NCBI GenBank assembly: GCA_964652565.1
Contig: CAZZEC010000110.1
Span: 1 to 20,204 of the forward strand
Reading direction: 5' to 3'
DNA from: JBCCTX01 sp964652565
GTDB lineage: Bacteria > Bacteroidota > Bacteroidia > J057
DNA length: 20,204 nt
Shown here one piece after another: positions 1 through 8,226 of this stretch. The notes beneath the pieces were generated by a model. The model saw only the letters and a list, made by a program, of their open reading frames with translations. It was not told the origin of the DNA and did no database searches. A program made the translations under genes and the position numbers. Numbering within the stretch: position 1 is the first letter of the stretch; every line of letters starts with the position of its first letter.

Positions 1-715
1 ATTTGGTTCATACTAATTCTAATTATTTACTTGATCTTTCATGATTAAACACCTCACTCTTGGAATTATTCTTAAACAGGTGGTAGCTTGAGATATTCTA
101 TTGGTAATGGTTGGGTTAGATGCTGGGTGAAGTATTACTTTAAGCTTTTTTTAGCATTATTTTGAGAACTTATTTTTCAAAATCTGTTACCGAAATGATT
201 TTTTACTGGATGCCAACCAACCTTTAAAAGCTATACTTTATTCTTGGTTTGCTTTAGTGGTAAATAGCCAAGTTTAACAAATCCCCCTTTTTTGATTCTC
301 AAAAGACATCCTTTCCTCTAAGATCAATATATTAAATATTTGTCTTTTAAGTTCACTAAACTTTCTTTTCAAATGGTCACAAAAACTCGTTTCGAAAATC
401 AAAGTTTCACTTTATAAACATAGATAAGTTCTTGAAACTTATTGAACTGCTTTTTTCTAGAGATTTTCAAAAAAAACAAAAATAAATATTTACGCTGAAA
501 ACTTTACATATGTGCTACTCAGGTATTATTTAATTGAAATGACAGTTCTATCGCCATTCCTTATAACTCTTTGTTTAAATGTTGGGATTCTCAGCTGCTG
601 TACTAAAATCTTATGTCAGGAGCTTTGAAGTAGCTTTCTTGCATCGGTCTTATTCAAAATAGGTTAATCCGCTCACTACTCCAATTACAATCATACGCCG
701 CTCATCTACCCTCCC
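1..715. other. Gene-free AT-rich region
   Basis: No open frame longer than a few dozen codons with plausible composition is visible on either strand, and no tRNA, transposase remnant or repeat array is recognised. A short hairpin (ATAAGTT / AACTTAT, 424-442, 5-nt loop) is followed eight bases later by a T-run, but it is too weak to call a terminator with confidence. The region lies downstream of the minus-strand SDR gene, so it may hold that gene's 3' untranslated end, upstream signals of a gene outside the window, or decayed coding DNA. Nothing here can be assigned. Confidence 0.6.
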
Positions 716-1474
716 CTACCTCACATAGCTCCCTGCGTTGATATCGATATTGGTTCCGGTGGCGTGGTCCATGAGACCGCTGGCGAGAAATACTACGGTA
801 GGTGCAATGTCTTCGGGTTGGGTGAGTTCATCGAGCGCCAGATCTTGCTTCACGATGTCTTCACCATACATATCCACAAATTGTTGGGCCATATCTGTTT
901 GGGTAAAACCTGGAGAAACGGTAAATGACTTTATACCATCTTTTCCATAGTATCTGGCAATGGACTTACTCAGGGCTACCATACCCGCTTTGGAAGCAGC
1001 ATAAGCCATATACTCGGGAGTATCTCCCCTAAAAGCTGCCCTGGAGGCTATGTGAATGATCCTGCCGCCTCCATGTGCGCGAAAATGCTGTATGGCCGTC
1101 TTACTAAGCAAAGACGCAGCTACCAGGTTCACTTGTAAGGTCTGTTCCCATCCTGTCTGCCACACTTCCCAGGGAGCATCTGGAGCTATTTCTATGGCAA
1201 TGCCGGCATTGTTCACGAGCACATCCAGTTTTCCATAAGTTTCTATTACCTTGTTAATCAATTGCTCACAAGCAGCAGGCCTGCGAAGGTTGGCTTGAAA
1301 TACCTGAGCGGAGTTACCTATGGTTTGGACTATGCGATCGGCAGACAGCCGACTGTTTCCATAATGTACGGCCACCGTAGCACCAGAACGTCCTAACTCT
1401 ATAGCAATCGCTTTTCCAATACCTCTGCTGGCCCCTGTTACCAGCACTACGCGTCCTTTCAAAGATATATTCAT
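716..1474 (-). CDS. SDR-family NAD(P)-dependent oxidoreductase (FabG-like)
   Basis: Classical short-chain dehydrogenase/reductase, a cytoplasmic enzyme that reduces or oxidises a carbonyl/alcohol with NAD(P). Numbering from the start chosen here, the cofactor motif TGASRGIG is at residues 13-20, NNAG at 88-91, a catalytic Asn near 116, Ser near 144, and YAASK (Tyr158, Lys162). The C-terminal substrate-loop region and the final GTNIDINAG stretch match 3-oxoacyl-ACP-reductase-like members. Length (252 aa) is normal for the family. An in-frame ATG 21 codons upstream (1537) exists, but MNISLKGR directly before the first strand is the usual SDR beginning, so 1474 is preferred. It is divergent from a TetR-type regulator at 1690, which may control it; that is an inference from position. 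The substrate cannot be read from sequence, and a fatty-acid-synthesis role is not implied because no fab genes are nearby. Confidence 0.9.
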   Translation of the reverse strand: MNISLKGRVVLVTGASRGIGKAIAIELGRSGATVAVHYGNSRLSADRIVQTIGNSAQVFQANLRRPAACEQLINKVIETYGKLDVLVNNAGIAIEIAPDAPWEVWQTGWEQTLQVNLVAASLLSKTAIQHFRAHGGGRIIHIASRAAFRGDTPEYMAYAASKAGMVALSKSIARYYGKDGIKSFTVSPGFTQTDMAQQFVDMYGEDIVKQDLALDELTQPEDIAPTVVFLASGLMDHATGTNIDINAGSYVR

Positions 1475-1599
1475 TGGCAGATCATTGTTTACTATTGGCC
1501 CAATATAAGTTACCATACATCGAATCCCTGTAACCATTTGGTCGAAAACGGGGTATCTAATATCGATGGTTTTTCATTAGTAAAGCTTTTGGTTTAGGG

Positions 1600-1629
1600 C
1601 CCTCTGATTCATTCAGAGGGTTTTTTTTT
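1600..1629 (+). terminator. Rho-independent terminator, orphan
   Basis: A perfect 8-bp stem CCCTCTGA / TCAGAGGG (1600-1607 and 1613-1620) with a 5-nt loop is followed by nine T residues on the + strand. No + strand gene precedes it: the gene to the left is the minus-strand SDR. It therefore ends an unseen + strand transcript, or acts as an insulator/attenuator ahead of tetR. Confidence 0.75.
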
Positions 1630-1658
1630 GTAAAAAAATTTTTTTGCAATTATATTGC
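1627..1658 (+). promoter_or_regulatory. Candidate tetR promoter (Bacteroidota type)
   Basis: TTTG (1627-1630), a 20-base spacer, then TATATTGC (1651-1658), a partial match to TTTG-N19-21-TAnnTTTG. It starts within the T-run of the preceding terminator and would give a leader of about 25-30 nt before the TTG start. The -7 match is imperfect. Confidence 0.3.
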
Positions 1659-1689
1659 TAACGATGTTAAGAAAACTAACTCTTAAATT

Positions 1690-2283
1690 TTGACCGAAAA
1701 GCCACATATCGAACGCAGACAGCGCGATATTAGCATAATAAAGGAAAAAATCCTGAAAGCTGCCCGCAAAATTGCTGTCAAAAATGGTTGGCCCGCTGTT
1801 TCTATTCGCAAGATTGCCAAAGAAATAGAATATACCCCTCCCGTTATCTACGAACATTTCAAAAATAAAGAGGCTATCCTGGCAGAATTGGAAATGATTG
1901 GCTTCCAAATACTTGGAAAAAGTATCAATGAAGCCAGACTCAAGGCTCCTTCCCCTGAAGCTCAACTGGTTCACATGTCCGAGGCATACTGGAACTTTAC
2001 CTTCGAACACAAAGAACTATATGAAGTCATGTATAACCTGGAGGGAGTTCAATCTACTCCTGCCCGCTCAGATTCCATCCGGCAAAGTGGACATACCGTA
2101 GTGGAGTTGTTAGAACACCTTCACACATTTCCTGCCGAAAGAGAAGGACTCTTCTTCAATTGGTGGGCACTGTCCCACGGTTTTGTATCCCTCGTCCTAT
2201 CAGGACAATTACCCGGAATGAAAGAACAACTCAAACATTATTACCTCGATTCCGTCCGAAGATTAGTGAAAGGGATGGATTAG
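1690..2283 (+). CDS. TetR/AcrR-family transcriptional regulator
   Basis: A DNA-binding repressor of the TetR family, 197 aa. The N-terminal helix-turn-helix domain covers about residues 14-62, with the recognition part SIRKIAKEIEYTPPVIYEHF and the typical NKEAIL continuation. The C-terminal half contains WWALSHG near residues 158-164, the tryptophan-histidine-glycine feature of the WHG-type ligand-binding domain. The start appears to be TTG at 1690: an in-frame stop (taa, 1684-1686) lies just upstream, and the next Met is about residue 69, after the HTH. The divergent SDR gene is the obvious candidate target, possibly with autoregulation; a weak inverted repeat, GTTAC / GTAAC (1509-1513 and 1530-1534), lies near the SDR start. 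The ligand is unknown. Confidence 0.9.
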   Translation: MTEKPHIERRQRDISIIKEKILKAARKIAVKNGWPAVSIRKIAKEIEYTPPVIYEHFKNKEAILAELEMIGFQILGKSINEARLKAPSPEAQLVHMSEAYWNFTFEHKELYEVMYNLEGVQSTPARSDSIRQSGHTVVELLEHLHTFPAEREGLFFNWWALSHGFVSLVLSGQLPGMKEQLKHYYLDSVRRLVKGMD

Positions 2284-2293
2284 GGGAATCTTT

Positions 2294-2364
2294 GTTATAT
2301 TGTAGTATTGCTGTATTGCTGTATTGCTTACTTTAAAATTGTTGAATTGTGATATTGTTGTATT
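2294..2364. repeat. Degenerate 8-bp tandem repeat
   Basis: Octamers of the form GYTGTATT run in register: gttatatt (2294), gtagtatt (2302), gctgtatt (2310), gctgtatt (2318), a diverged unit at 2326, a 7-base unit at 2334, then gttgaatt (2341), gtgatatt (2349) and gttgtatt (2357). The repeat lies between the convergent tetR and tamB genes, starting 11 bp after the tetR stop codon. Confidence 0.75.
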
Positions 2365-2382
2365 GATAGATGTTTGTTGAAC

Positions 2383-2407
2383 ACAACTAACCAGTTGTTA
2401 ATTTTTT
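2383..2407 (+). terminator. Weak terminator after tetR
   Basis: A 6-bp stem ACAACT / AGTTGT (2383-2388 and 2393-2398) with loop AACC is followed by TAATTTTTT on the + strand. The stem is short and AT-rich, so efficiency is doubtful, but the orientation and position suit tetR. Confidence 0.4.
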
Positions 2408-2408
2408 C

Positions 2409-2443
2409 TGTCGTCTGTCGTCCGTCGTCCGTGGTCCGTCGTC
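2409..2443. repeat. 7-bp tandem repeat (YGTCGTC x5)
   Basis: Five heptamers in perfect register: tgtcgtc, tgtcgtc, cgtcgtc, cgtggtc, cgtcgtc. The array ends three bases from the tamB stop codon (2447-2449). It is GC-rich compared with the surrounding DNA. It may form part of the tamB 3' untranslated region. Confidence 0.85.
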
Positions 2444-2446
2444 TAA

Positions 2447-5400
2447 TCAATTCCCCTTCTGCAATATATTTTTCAAATTGTCAAAGTCGCGTTTATAAAA
2501 AATACCTAGTCCTCGTTGACTGGAAAACTGTTGGGAAAAATCCAGATTTTCCCTATTAAATATTTCTAACACCAGCTCTCCATTTTGAAGCAAAACATTT
2601 TCTGGTTTGATGAGCCGAATGATGATTCGAATATTTCCTACGGTAATCCCTTCTGTGCCCTGCCCCAGCAACACTCCGTCTCTTTCTATAGTTACTCTGT
2701 CATTAAACAGTTGTGCTGAAATCAATAAATTGACATCCTGGAAATTAGAAGTCCCTACATTTACGTTGATATCGTCACTTAATGCCTGCGATAGCCAATA
2801 ATTTAATTGATTACTCAATAATTCGGACACGCTGGTTGTTACACCCGTATTAGCCACATCATTCTCCCAAAACCCCCCTACAGGTGCAAATCTATTGAAC
2901 ACCATCAGACTGAATACCTGCTTATTTAATTCTTGTTCATCATACGTCACCGTCCTAAGCAAAGAAGAAAGATCAAGCACATCACTCTCCCGCAGATTAG
3001 GTAATTCTATGTCAAGGGAAATCTCTGGCTGAAGCAATGAACCTTCCATATGCATTAAGACATTTGTAGGTACCCTTCGGGTAGCATCTGCCCGGATCAA
3101 ATCCTTGATATCTGCAAACAGGGAATATATCGCATCTACATTGAGTCGAGCTTCGTAAGGATCACCCGACCAGCTGATGGTACCTCCAGGCTTAACCTTA
3201 AACTTTTTGTTTAATACATTCCTCGCAGTAAATAAATAGTCCCCTTGTTCAATCTCATAGGTCCCAAACATTGAAAAATCACCCTGCTCATTGATCTTCA
3301 TGTTTATCGTACCTTTACCCCTCATTCGGATAATATCCCCTACCTTCTCATCAAAAATTAAATCAACTCTTGCATCGCTCGTAGCTAAAATAGATAAATT
3401 CAGTTCAAAGCCTTGAATTCCCGTATTTACTTTTAACGGTTTTCCATCATTCTCACCTATAAATCGTATGTAATCCGGTTTTTCTACGCCTTCCTCCTCT
3501 GTAACAGGTATATTCAATTGCGACCCAGCACCTGACATTACATACGCCTGTATATCTAGCTGATCCAGATTGCCCGTTATCGAAGCAATACCATTCTTTA
3601 GATACAGTGAGCCATAATACAATTTATTATCCTCCTTTCGGGTATCTACAATGAGAAAGTCCTTAATTTGATCTAACTGGATATCAAATTCAAATTCCTG
3701 AAATCCTTTGTGATAAATATTGCCATGAAGATCTGCAGTATTGTTGTACTTGTCATAGAGCGTTATCCTCGGAAAAATAATACGATCATTGTCAAATGTA
3801 ATCTGGCCACCGAAATCATAGTCGGATTTCAAATAGTCTATTCCCACATGTGCCTTATCAAATTGTCCCATACCAGATACCTGGAGATCGTCTATATCAC
3901 CCCTTACTTTGAATGATTCTAATGATACCTGTCCTCTTATTCCATACAATTCTCCCTCCACAAAAGGTTCAATATAATTTAGCGGAAAACTGTTTCTTGT
4001 AATAATGTCTACATTTAAGGGATTTTCTTGATCGCCTAATAGATAATTCCCAAGCAGTAACAATGTCGTATCTTTCTGGCCTACCAGTTTAGCCTGAAAG
4101 TCCACCTGCTCTTTTCCTTGATTCCATCCACCAGCAAAGAAAATATCACCATATGTATATTCATTAAGGGTAAAATTGAAAATACTGACAGAAGATGTGA
4201 TCGTTGGCTTTACCAGGACTTGCGTCATTTCTACTTTTGCATCCAACATGCCTTGTGTTGTATATTTCATGGGATAGAGTACCTCTAAATGCTGAAGATC
4301 AAAATTCAATAAATGAACGTCGAGAATGTCATCTTCATGCGTTGAAACAGCACCTTCTATAGACAAGAGGCCCCTTTCTCCGCTAACCAAAAAGTCTTCT
4401 GCTAACCACCGTTTGTCTGTACTGAAATACGTAATGGTATTCCACTCCTTTACCCTTAATGAATCCCCTTCAAACAGGAAATATGTATAGGAAGAATCAA
4501 AACTCGACACTATTCTTCCATTGTCTGGAAAACTGGTTTCAAGTTTTGCCTGGATTTTGTTTTCTGAATTTCCCTGAAAAGCTATGAGGTCACTGCCAAT
4601 CACCCTGTTCAATCCATTGATATTGAAAGACACATCTCTATAATACAGCTTGGGTGTAACATACATCCTCGATATCTCACTACCTCCTACCATCAATAGA
4701 GAATTTTCATTGGTATATTTAATTACATCCAGGTTTACCTCAGTTCTTGAGACATCCATGTCCTGGACATGTGCAGAATCAAGGCTTACGGAAATTTTGG
4801 CTCTATCCGAAATTCCAAAGTCTAATTGTGTGGTGAGTACTGCATCTGGAGAGATAAAGACCTGTTTCCCAAGAAATTCAAATAACTGATTGATACTATC
4901 CCTGGTAGCTACTCCGAGATTAACTTCTACTTTAGAGGAAGAAAGTTCTTTTTCCTGATAGTACGTATGTATTTTGGCACTATCATTCTCAATGAACAAT
5001 TGCGTTTCATAAGCCAGTCGTTGTGTAAGTGTAATTGCTTGTTTAAAAGAAAAATTGCCCCCGAGATCTGCATCCAGTAATGCACTGCGCAGCATAAAAT
5101 ACTTCCTCGTTCTGGTATTACCTTGTGCCTGGAACCAAAGATCTGGAATCTGTATAAAAGAGCTATCCCCGGTGCGTGATAGTAAGATTTGGTACATATT
5201 AAGGTCTCCATTGAGATTGTCAATAGAATCCCCACTGAGATCTACATCCATCTGAGCAGACAGCTTAATCGGTTCCTCATACCCCAGATATTTTTTCATA
5301 TTTAACCGATCCACTGTACCCCTCACTTTGTATGCAGAAGTTTCGCCCGTAAAATCCAAATCTACATATACATCTCCCCGTCCTTCTGAATCCAACAATT

Positions 5401-6934
5401 GTAGTTCTCCCTCCAGTTGTCGATCAGCAACTTCTACATTGGCATATACAGAATCTATCGTTCGACTCCAAAGATCGGAATCTGTAATGATGACATCCAG
5501 CCTCGCATTCAAATCTTGCAGAGAAGTACCTACTCCATTGATTTTACCTTGCAGATTCAACCGATTAGATTTCAATGGAGGTTCCAGGTTAAGAAGATCC
5601 CATACTAATGCCTCACTTCTGATATATCCAGAATAAGCGAGTAGATCATTATCGCTATCGGGAAGTTCCACCTTTAATATAGTACCTACAGTACCAATTT
5701 TTGAGGATAGATCCATGTCTATGTCAAAATTGGTAGGACTTCCTGTAAATGTACCTTCAATATTGGGCTGTCCCAGGCCTATCAAACCAGGAGGTATTTC
5801 CAGTTCTGGCAATATTTCATATAAATCTGTCATATTGACCGTACTATTTACTATTCTTATGTCCAAATCCAATGGCGCATAAGCATCATCGATATTCCGT
5901 AGAATGAGATGTGTAAACAAAGCAGTCGTGTCTTTATAGCGGATGAAGAGATCATCACTCTCCAATCTGTCAAATGTACCTTTGATAACCCCTTCAGTTT
6001 GGAATACACCTCGAACAGGAAGGTTTCCAGAGAAATAGGAAAGCGTTTTACTATCTATAAAAGAAGAAGTCAAATTCAATTCTGAATATACACCTAACCA
6101 TTGATCAAATACTTCCCCTAAATCAGATTGAGGGAATGTCCAGCTACCATATAATCGTGTTTGTTGCGCACGGATATCCAACTCCTGAAATGAAACCGTT
6201 GCTGGCTGATCATTGCTTTTCTTGCGGAACACTAAGTTTGTTGAGAGTTCTTCTAATTCAAAACCTGAATATGTTTCTTTGAAAAAGAGATTATCCAGAT
6301 TTATGTCAATTCCTGTAAATGCATCCCATTTCACAGAAAAATCCCCCATTATATCATTAAATCCGAAGTTTCTGAAGTTGATCGTTTGGGGCTTCAGGAT
6401 TTGATACCCCGCTTTTGTGGAATCTACAAAAGAAAAAGTCCCATGTGAGATGTGAACTTCCGGAAAATGCATATATAACGCTCTTTGAATCGAATCCCTC
6501 TCTTTCACTTGAGGATTTTTAAGAAAATCCAGATTAGTGGTTGAGTCTTTGAATCTTTGCAATTGAAAGGATACAGAATCCAGTTCTATATATCTTACAT
6601 ACACACGCTGTGGATGGTCCTCCGACAAAATCCACTCCCAAACACTAAAACTTAATATGTCCAATTTGAGCCGACCTACACCAGCTACTTTATTTCCATG
6701 TGGGTCATCCAAATGCAAATCTTCTAGTATAAACTTATTGGGTAATCCAATATCCACTTTTCCAACGCGTACTTCAGTTCCCAATTGACGCGAAAGAATT
6801 TTTTGAGCCACTTGAATAGCATGTTGCTGAACATTAGGACGAGATATAATATAACTCAACGTAGTCCCTATTGATAGCAATAGGGATAAAGCAATGAGTA
6901 ATATTTTTATAATCCGTCTACTAACTCTTTTCAC
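2447..6934 (-). CDS. tamB: TamB-family translocation/assembly module protein
   Basis: A very long (1495 aa) AsmA/TamB-type protein anchored in the inner membrane and spanning the periplasm. TamB-like proteins form a beta-groove bridge linked to outer-membrane protein assembly and phospholipid transfer to the outer membrane (family knowledge). A basic N-terminus is followed by one hydrophobic anchor, about residues 9-29. Most of the protein is repetitive beta-rich sequence with many short alternations such as VRGTVDRLNM and IQGFELNLSI. The C-terminal TamB domain is clear: GDYLFTARNVLNKKFKVKPG, then GGTISWSGDPYEARLNVDA (about residues 1235-1265), and the ending GLGIFYKRDFDNL. The start codon is GTG at 6934; no ATG lies nearby in frame, and the anchor follows directly. 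A TamA/BamA-like partner is not in the window. It is monocistronic here and divergent from the amidase gene. Confidence 0.9.
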   Translation of the reverse strand: MKRVSRRIIKILLIALSLLLSIGTTLSYIISRPNVQQHAIQVAQKILSRQLGTEVRVGKVDIGLPNKFILEDLHLDDPHGNKVAGVGRLKLDILSFSVWEWILSEDHPQRVYVRYIELDSVSFQLQRFKDSTTNLDFLKNPQVKERDSIQRALYMHFPEVHISHGTFSFVDSTKAGYQILKPQTINFRNFGFNDIMGDFSVKWDAFTGIDINLDNLFFKETYSGFELEELSTNLVFRKKSNDQPATVSFQELDIRAQQTRLYGSWTFPQSDLGEVFDQWLGVYSELNLTSSFIDSKTLSYFSGNLPVRGVFQTEGVIKGTFDRLESDDLFIRYKDTTALFTHLILRNIDDAYAPLDLDIRIVNSTVNMTDLYEILPELEIPPGLIGLGQPNIEGTFTGSPTNFDIDMDLSSKIGTVGTILKVELPDSDNDLLAYSGYIRSEALVWDLLNLEPPLKSNRLNLQGKINGVGTSLQDLNARLDVIITDSDLWSRTIDSVYANVEVADRQLEGELQLLDSEGRGDVYVDLDFTGETSAYKVRGTVDRLNMKKYLGYEEPIKLSAQMDVDLSGDSIDNLNGDLNMYQILLSRTGDSSFIQIPDLWFQAQGNTRTRKYFMLRSALLDADLGGNFSFKQAITLTQRLAYETQLFIENDSAKIHTYYQEKELSSSKVEVNLGVATRDSINQLFEFLGKQVFISPDAVLTTQLDFGISDRAKISVSLDSAHVQDMDVSRTEVNLDVIKYTNENSLLMVGGSEISRMYVTPKLYYRDVSFNINGLNRVIGSDLIAFQGNSENKIQAKLETSFPDNGRIVSSFDSSYTYFLFEGDSLRVKEWNTITYFSTDKRWLAEDFLVSGERGLLSIEGAVSTHEDDILDVHLLNFDLQHLEVLYPMKYTTQGMLDAKVEMTQVLVKPTITSSVSIFNFTLNEYTYGDIFFAGGWNQGKEQVDFQAKLVGQKDTTLLLLGNYLLGDQENPLNVDIITRNSFPLNYIEPFVEGELYGIRGQVSLESFKVRGDIDDLQVSGMGQFDKAHVGIDYLKSDYDFGGQITFDNDRIIFPRITLYDKYNNTADLHGNIYHKGFQEFEFDIQLDQIKDFLIVDTRKEDNKLYYGSLYLKNGIASITGNLDQLDIQAYVMSGAGSQLNIPVTEEEGVEKPDYIRFIGENDGKPLKVNTGIQGFELNLSILATSDARVDLIFDEKVGDIIRMRGKGTINMKINEQGDFSMFGTYEIEQGDYLFTARNVLNKKFKVKPGGTISWSGDPYEARLNVDAIYSLFADIKDLIRADATRRVPTNVLMHMEGSLLQPEISLDIELPNLRESDVLDLSSLLRTVTYDEQELNKQVFSLMVFNRFAPVGGFWENDVANTGVTTSVSELLSNQLNYWLSQALSDDINVNVGTSNFQDVNLLISAQLFNDRVTIERDGVLLGQGTEGITVGNIRIIIRLIKPENVLLQNGELVLEIFNRENLDFSQQFSSQRGLGIFYKRDFDNLKNILQKGN

Positions 6935-6991
6935 GATATTATTATTCCAAGTGTAGCTGCTGAAACTAATTATTATACGCGTTAAATGATA

Positions 6992-7028
6992 GTATACGAG
7001 AATCAGTTGATAAAAAATGATCGTATAC
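6992..7028. promoter_or_regulatory. Inverted repeat between tamB and amidase
   Basis: Perfect 8-bp arms GTATACGA (6992-6999) and TCGTATAC (7021-7028) are separated by 21 bases, in the divergent intergenic region just upstream of the candidate amidase promoter. The spacing suits a dimeric regulator or a small structure; no regulator is identified. Confidence 0.35.
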
Positions 7029-7035
7029 CCCCCTA

Positions 7036-7068
7036 TTTATCAATCGTGTTAAAAAATCTCTATATTTG
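7036..7068 (+). promoter_or_regulatory. Amidase promoter (Bacteroidota type)
   Basis: TTTA (7036-7039), a 21-base spacer and TATATTTG (7061-7068), the latter a full match to TAnnTTTG. Transcription would start around 7074, giving a leader of about 20 nt before the ATG at 7097. Confidence 0.5.
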
Positions 7069-7096
7069 TTGAAACTCCTCAGCAACCGACAACAAC

Positions 7097-8065
7097 ATGA
7101 TTGATAGTATCAGAAAATTCATTGAAGGCATACTTGGCGTGCCTGCAGAAGAAGATCTGGACAAAGGTAGTTTTGTAGATAACGAATTTACTGCCCAAAA
7201 AGATATAAAATCCAGATCAGACGATTCACTCAATACGTCTCAACAGGAAAAAGACAATACAGATTTTTACGAGGATGCAGGAGACTTACCTGTAGCTGTA
7301 GTTGTCAACCAGCCAACGCAAACCAGATCTATCTTTACGAGCAATGTCGCATTTGAGAACATGCTTTCATATTACCCTCCATACGAAGACGCAGTACAAG
7401 TAATAAGTCCGCGTTTTTTGTGGTGTCTTGATAATGGGCATGGCAGACTTCAAGCAGGTAAGCGATCTCCTGTTTGGGAGGATGGGAAGCAATTAGAAGA
7501 ATGGCGGTATACGCGACAAATTGTAAAAAAGATCATTCAAAGACTTGAAATAATCGGTATACAGTTCTTTAATGTTGTCCCCGAGGAAGATGTAGGCTCC
7601 TTTTTACCAGAGCGCGTAGATAGAGCAGACTCCAAACAATCTGATTTAGGCCTCAAAAAAATTTACGTTTCCATTCATGGAAATGCCGCTGGTGTCCCTG
7701 AGGCTAGCGGAGTAGAATGCTGGCACTTTTTGGGGAGCTCTGAAGGTAAGAAATTAGCTTCCGTTTTCCAGAAACATATCTTTCAGTCTTTGAAAAATAG
7801 TGAGTATGATCACACCTGGGAAGATAGAGGGATAAGGACGTTGTCGCCTGCTTCGCGAAACTTTTTTGTTCTCAGAGAGACAAGTATGCCAGCTGTATTA
7901 ACAGAAAATGGATTTTATACCCATAGAGATGAATGTCAGCTCATGATGAACCCCGATGTTCAACAAATAATTGCAGATGCACACGTTGCAGCCATTTTGG
8001 AAATTGAACAAAATGGATTTGAAGATATTGCGTTTTATGAAAAAAGCATCGTTATTCATCCTTAG
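7097..8065 (+). CDS. N-acetylmuramoyl-L-alanine amidase (Amidase_3 type)
   Basis: A zinc amidase of the AmiC/CwlV class that cuts the bond between N-acetylmuramic acid and the stem peptide of peptidoglycan. The catalytic domain fills about residues 105-305. Zinc ligands are visible as His115 in LDNGHG, Glu134 or Glu135 in QLEEW, and His194 in VSIHGNA, and the catalytic Glu270 is in VLTENGF. The first 100 residues are acidic, low in complexity (residues 20-63) and show neither a signal peptide nor a lipobox, unlike typical periplasmic amidases. Upstream ATGs that would add a signal sequence are not seen, and the promoter at 7036-7068 fits the ATG at 7097. It could be exported in an unusual way, released on lysis, or derived from a phage or tail-like lysin; no phage genes are adjacent. 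Confidence 0.88.
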   Translation: MIDSIRKFIEGILGVPAEEDLDKGSFVDNEFTAQKDIKSRSDDSLNTSQQEKDNTDFYEDAGDLPVAVVVNQPTQTRSIFTSNVAFENMLSYYPPYEDAVQVISPRFLWCLDNGHGRLQAGKRSPVWEDGKQLEEWRYTRQIVKKIIQRLEIIGIQFFNVVPEEDVGSFLPERVDRADSKQSDLGLKKIYVSIHGNAAGVPEASGVECWHFLGSSEGKKLASVFQKHIFQSLKNSEYDHTWEDRGIRTLSPASRNFFVLRETSMPAVLTENGFYTHRDECQLMMNPDVQQIIADAHVAAILEIEQNGFEDIAFYEKSIVIHP

Positions 8066-8226
8066 TTATGCATGGGTATCAACACCATCATTCTGTTACT
8101 GTAAATAAAAGAGCACCATTATGTTAATACCTCATAATCGTCAACATCCTGACTCCATGTAGTGGTAATTGAACTTTTCATTACTTGATACGTTAACGAT
8201 TAACAAAACCAACAGACAAAAATATT

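Noticed and set aside
579..662. 27-codon ORF in the left gene-free region
   Set aside because: Too short, no start context or conservation evidence, and composition is like the surrounding noncoding DNA.
1510..1540. tRNA-like T-arm sequence (TCGAATCCC) near the SDR start
   Set aside because: No acceptor stem, anticodon arm or 3' end in the right place on either strand; chance similarity.
1609..2010. 133-codon open frame opposite tetR
   Set aside because: Antisense to a well-supported TetR gene and covering the terminator; its protein has no family features.
2294..2443. CRISPR array
   Set aside because: Repeat units are 7-8 bp in direct register without spacers, and there are no cas genes.
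4927..5235. 102-codon frame inside tamB
   Set aside because: Out-of-frame product within the long continuous tamB frame, with no recognisable domain.
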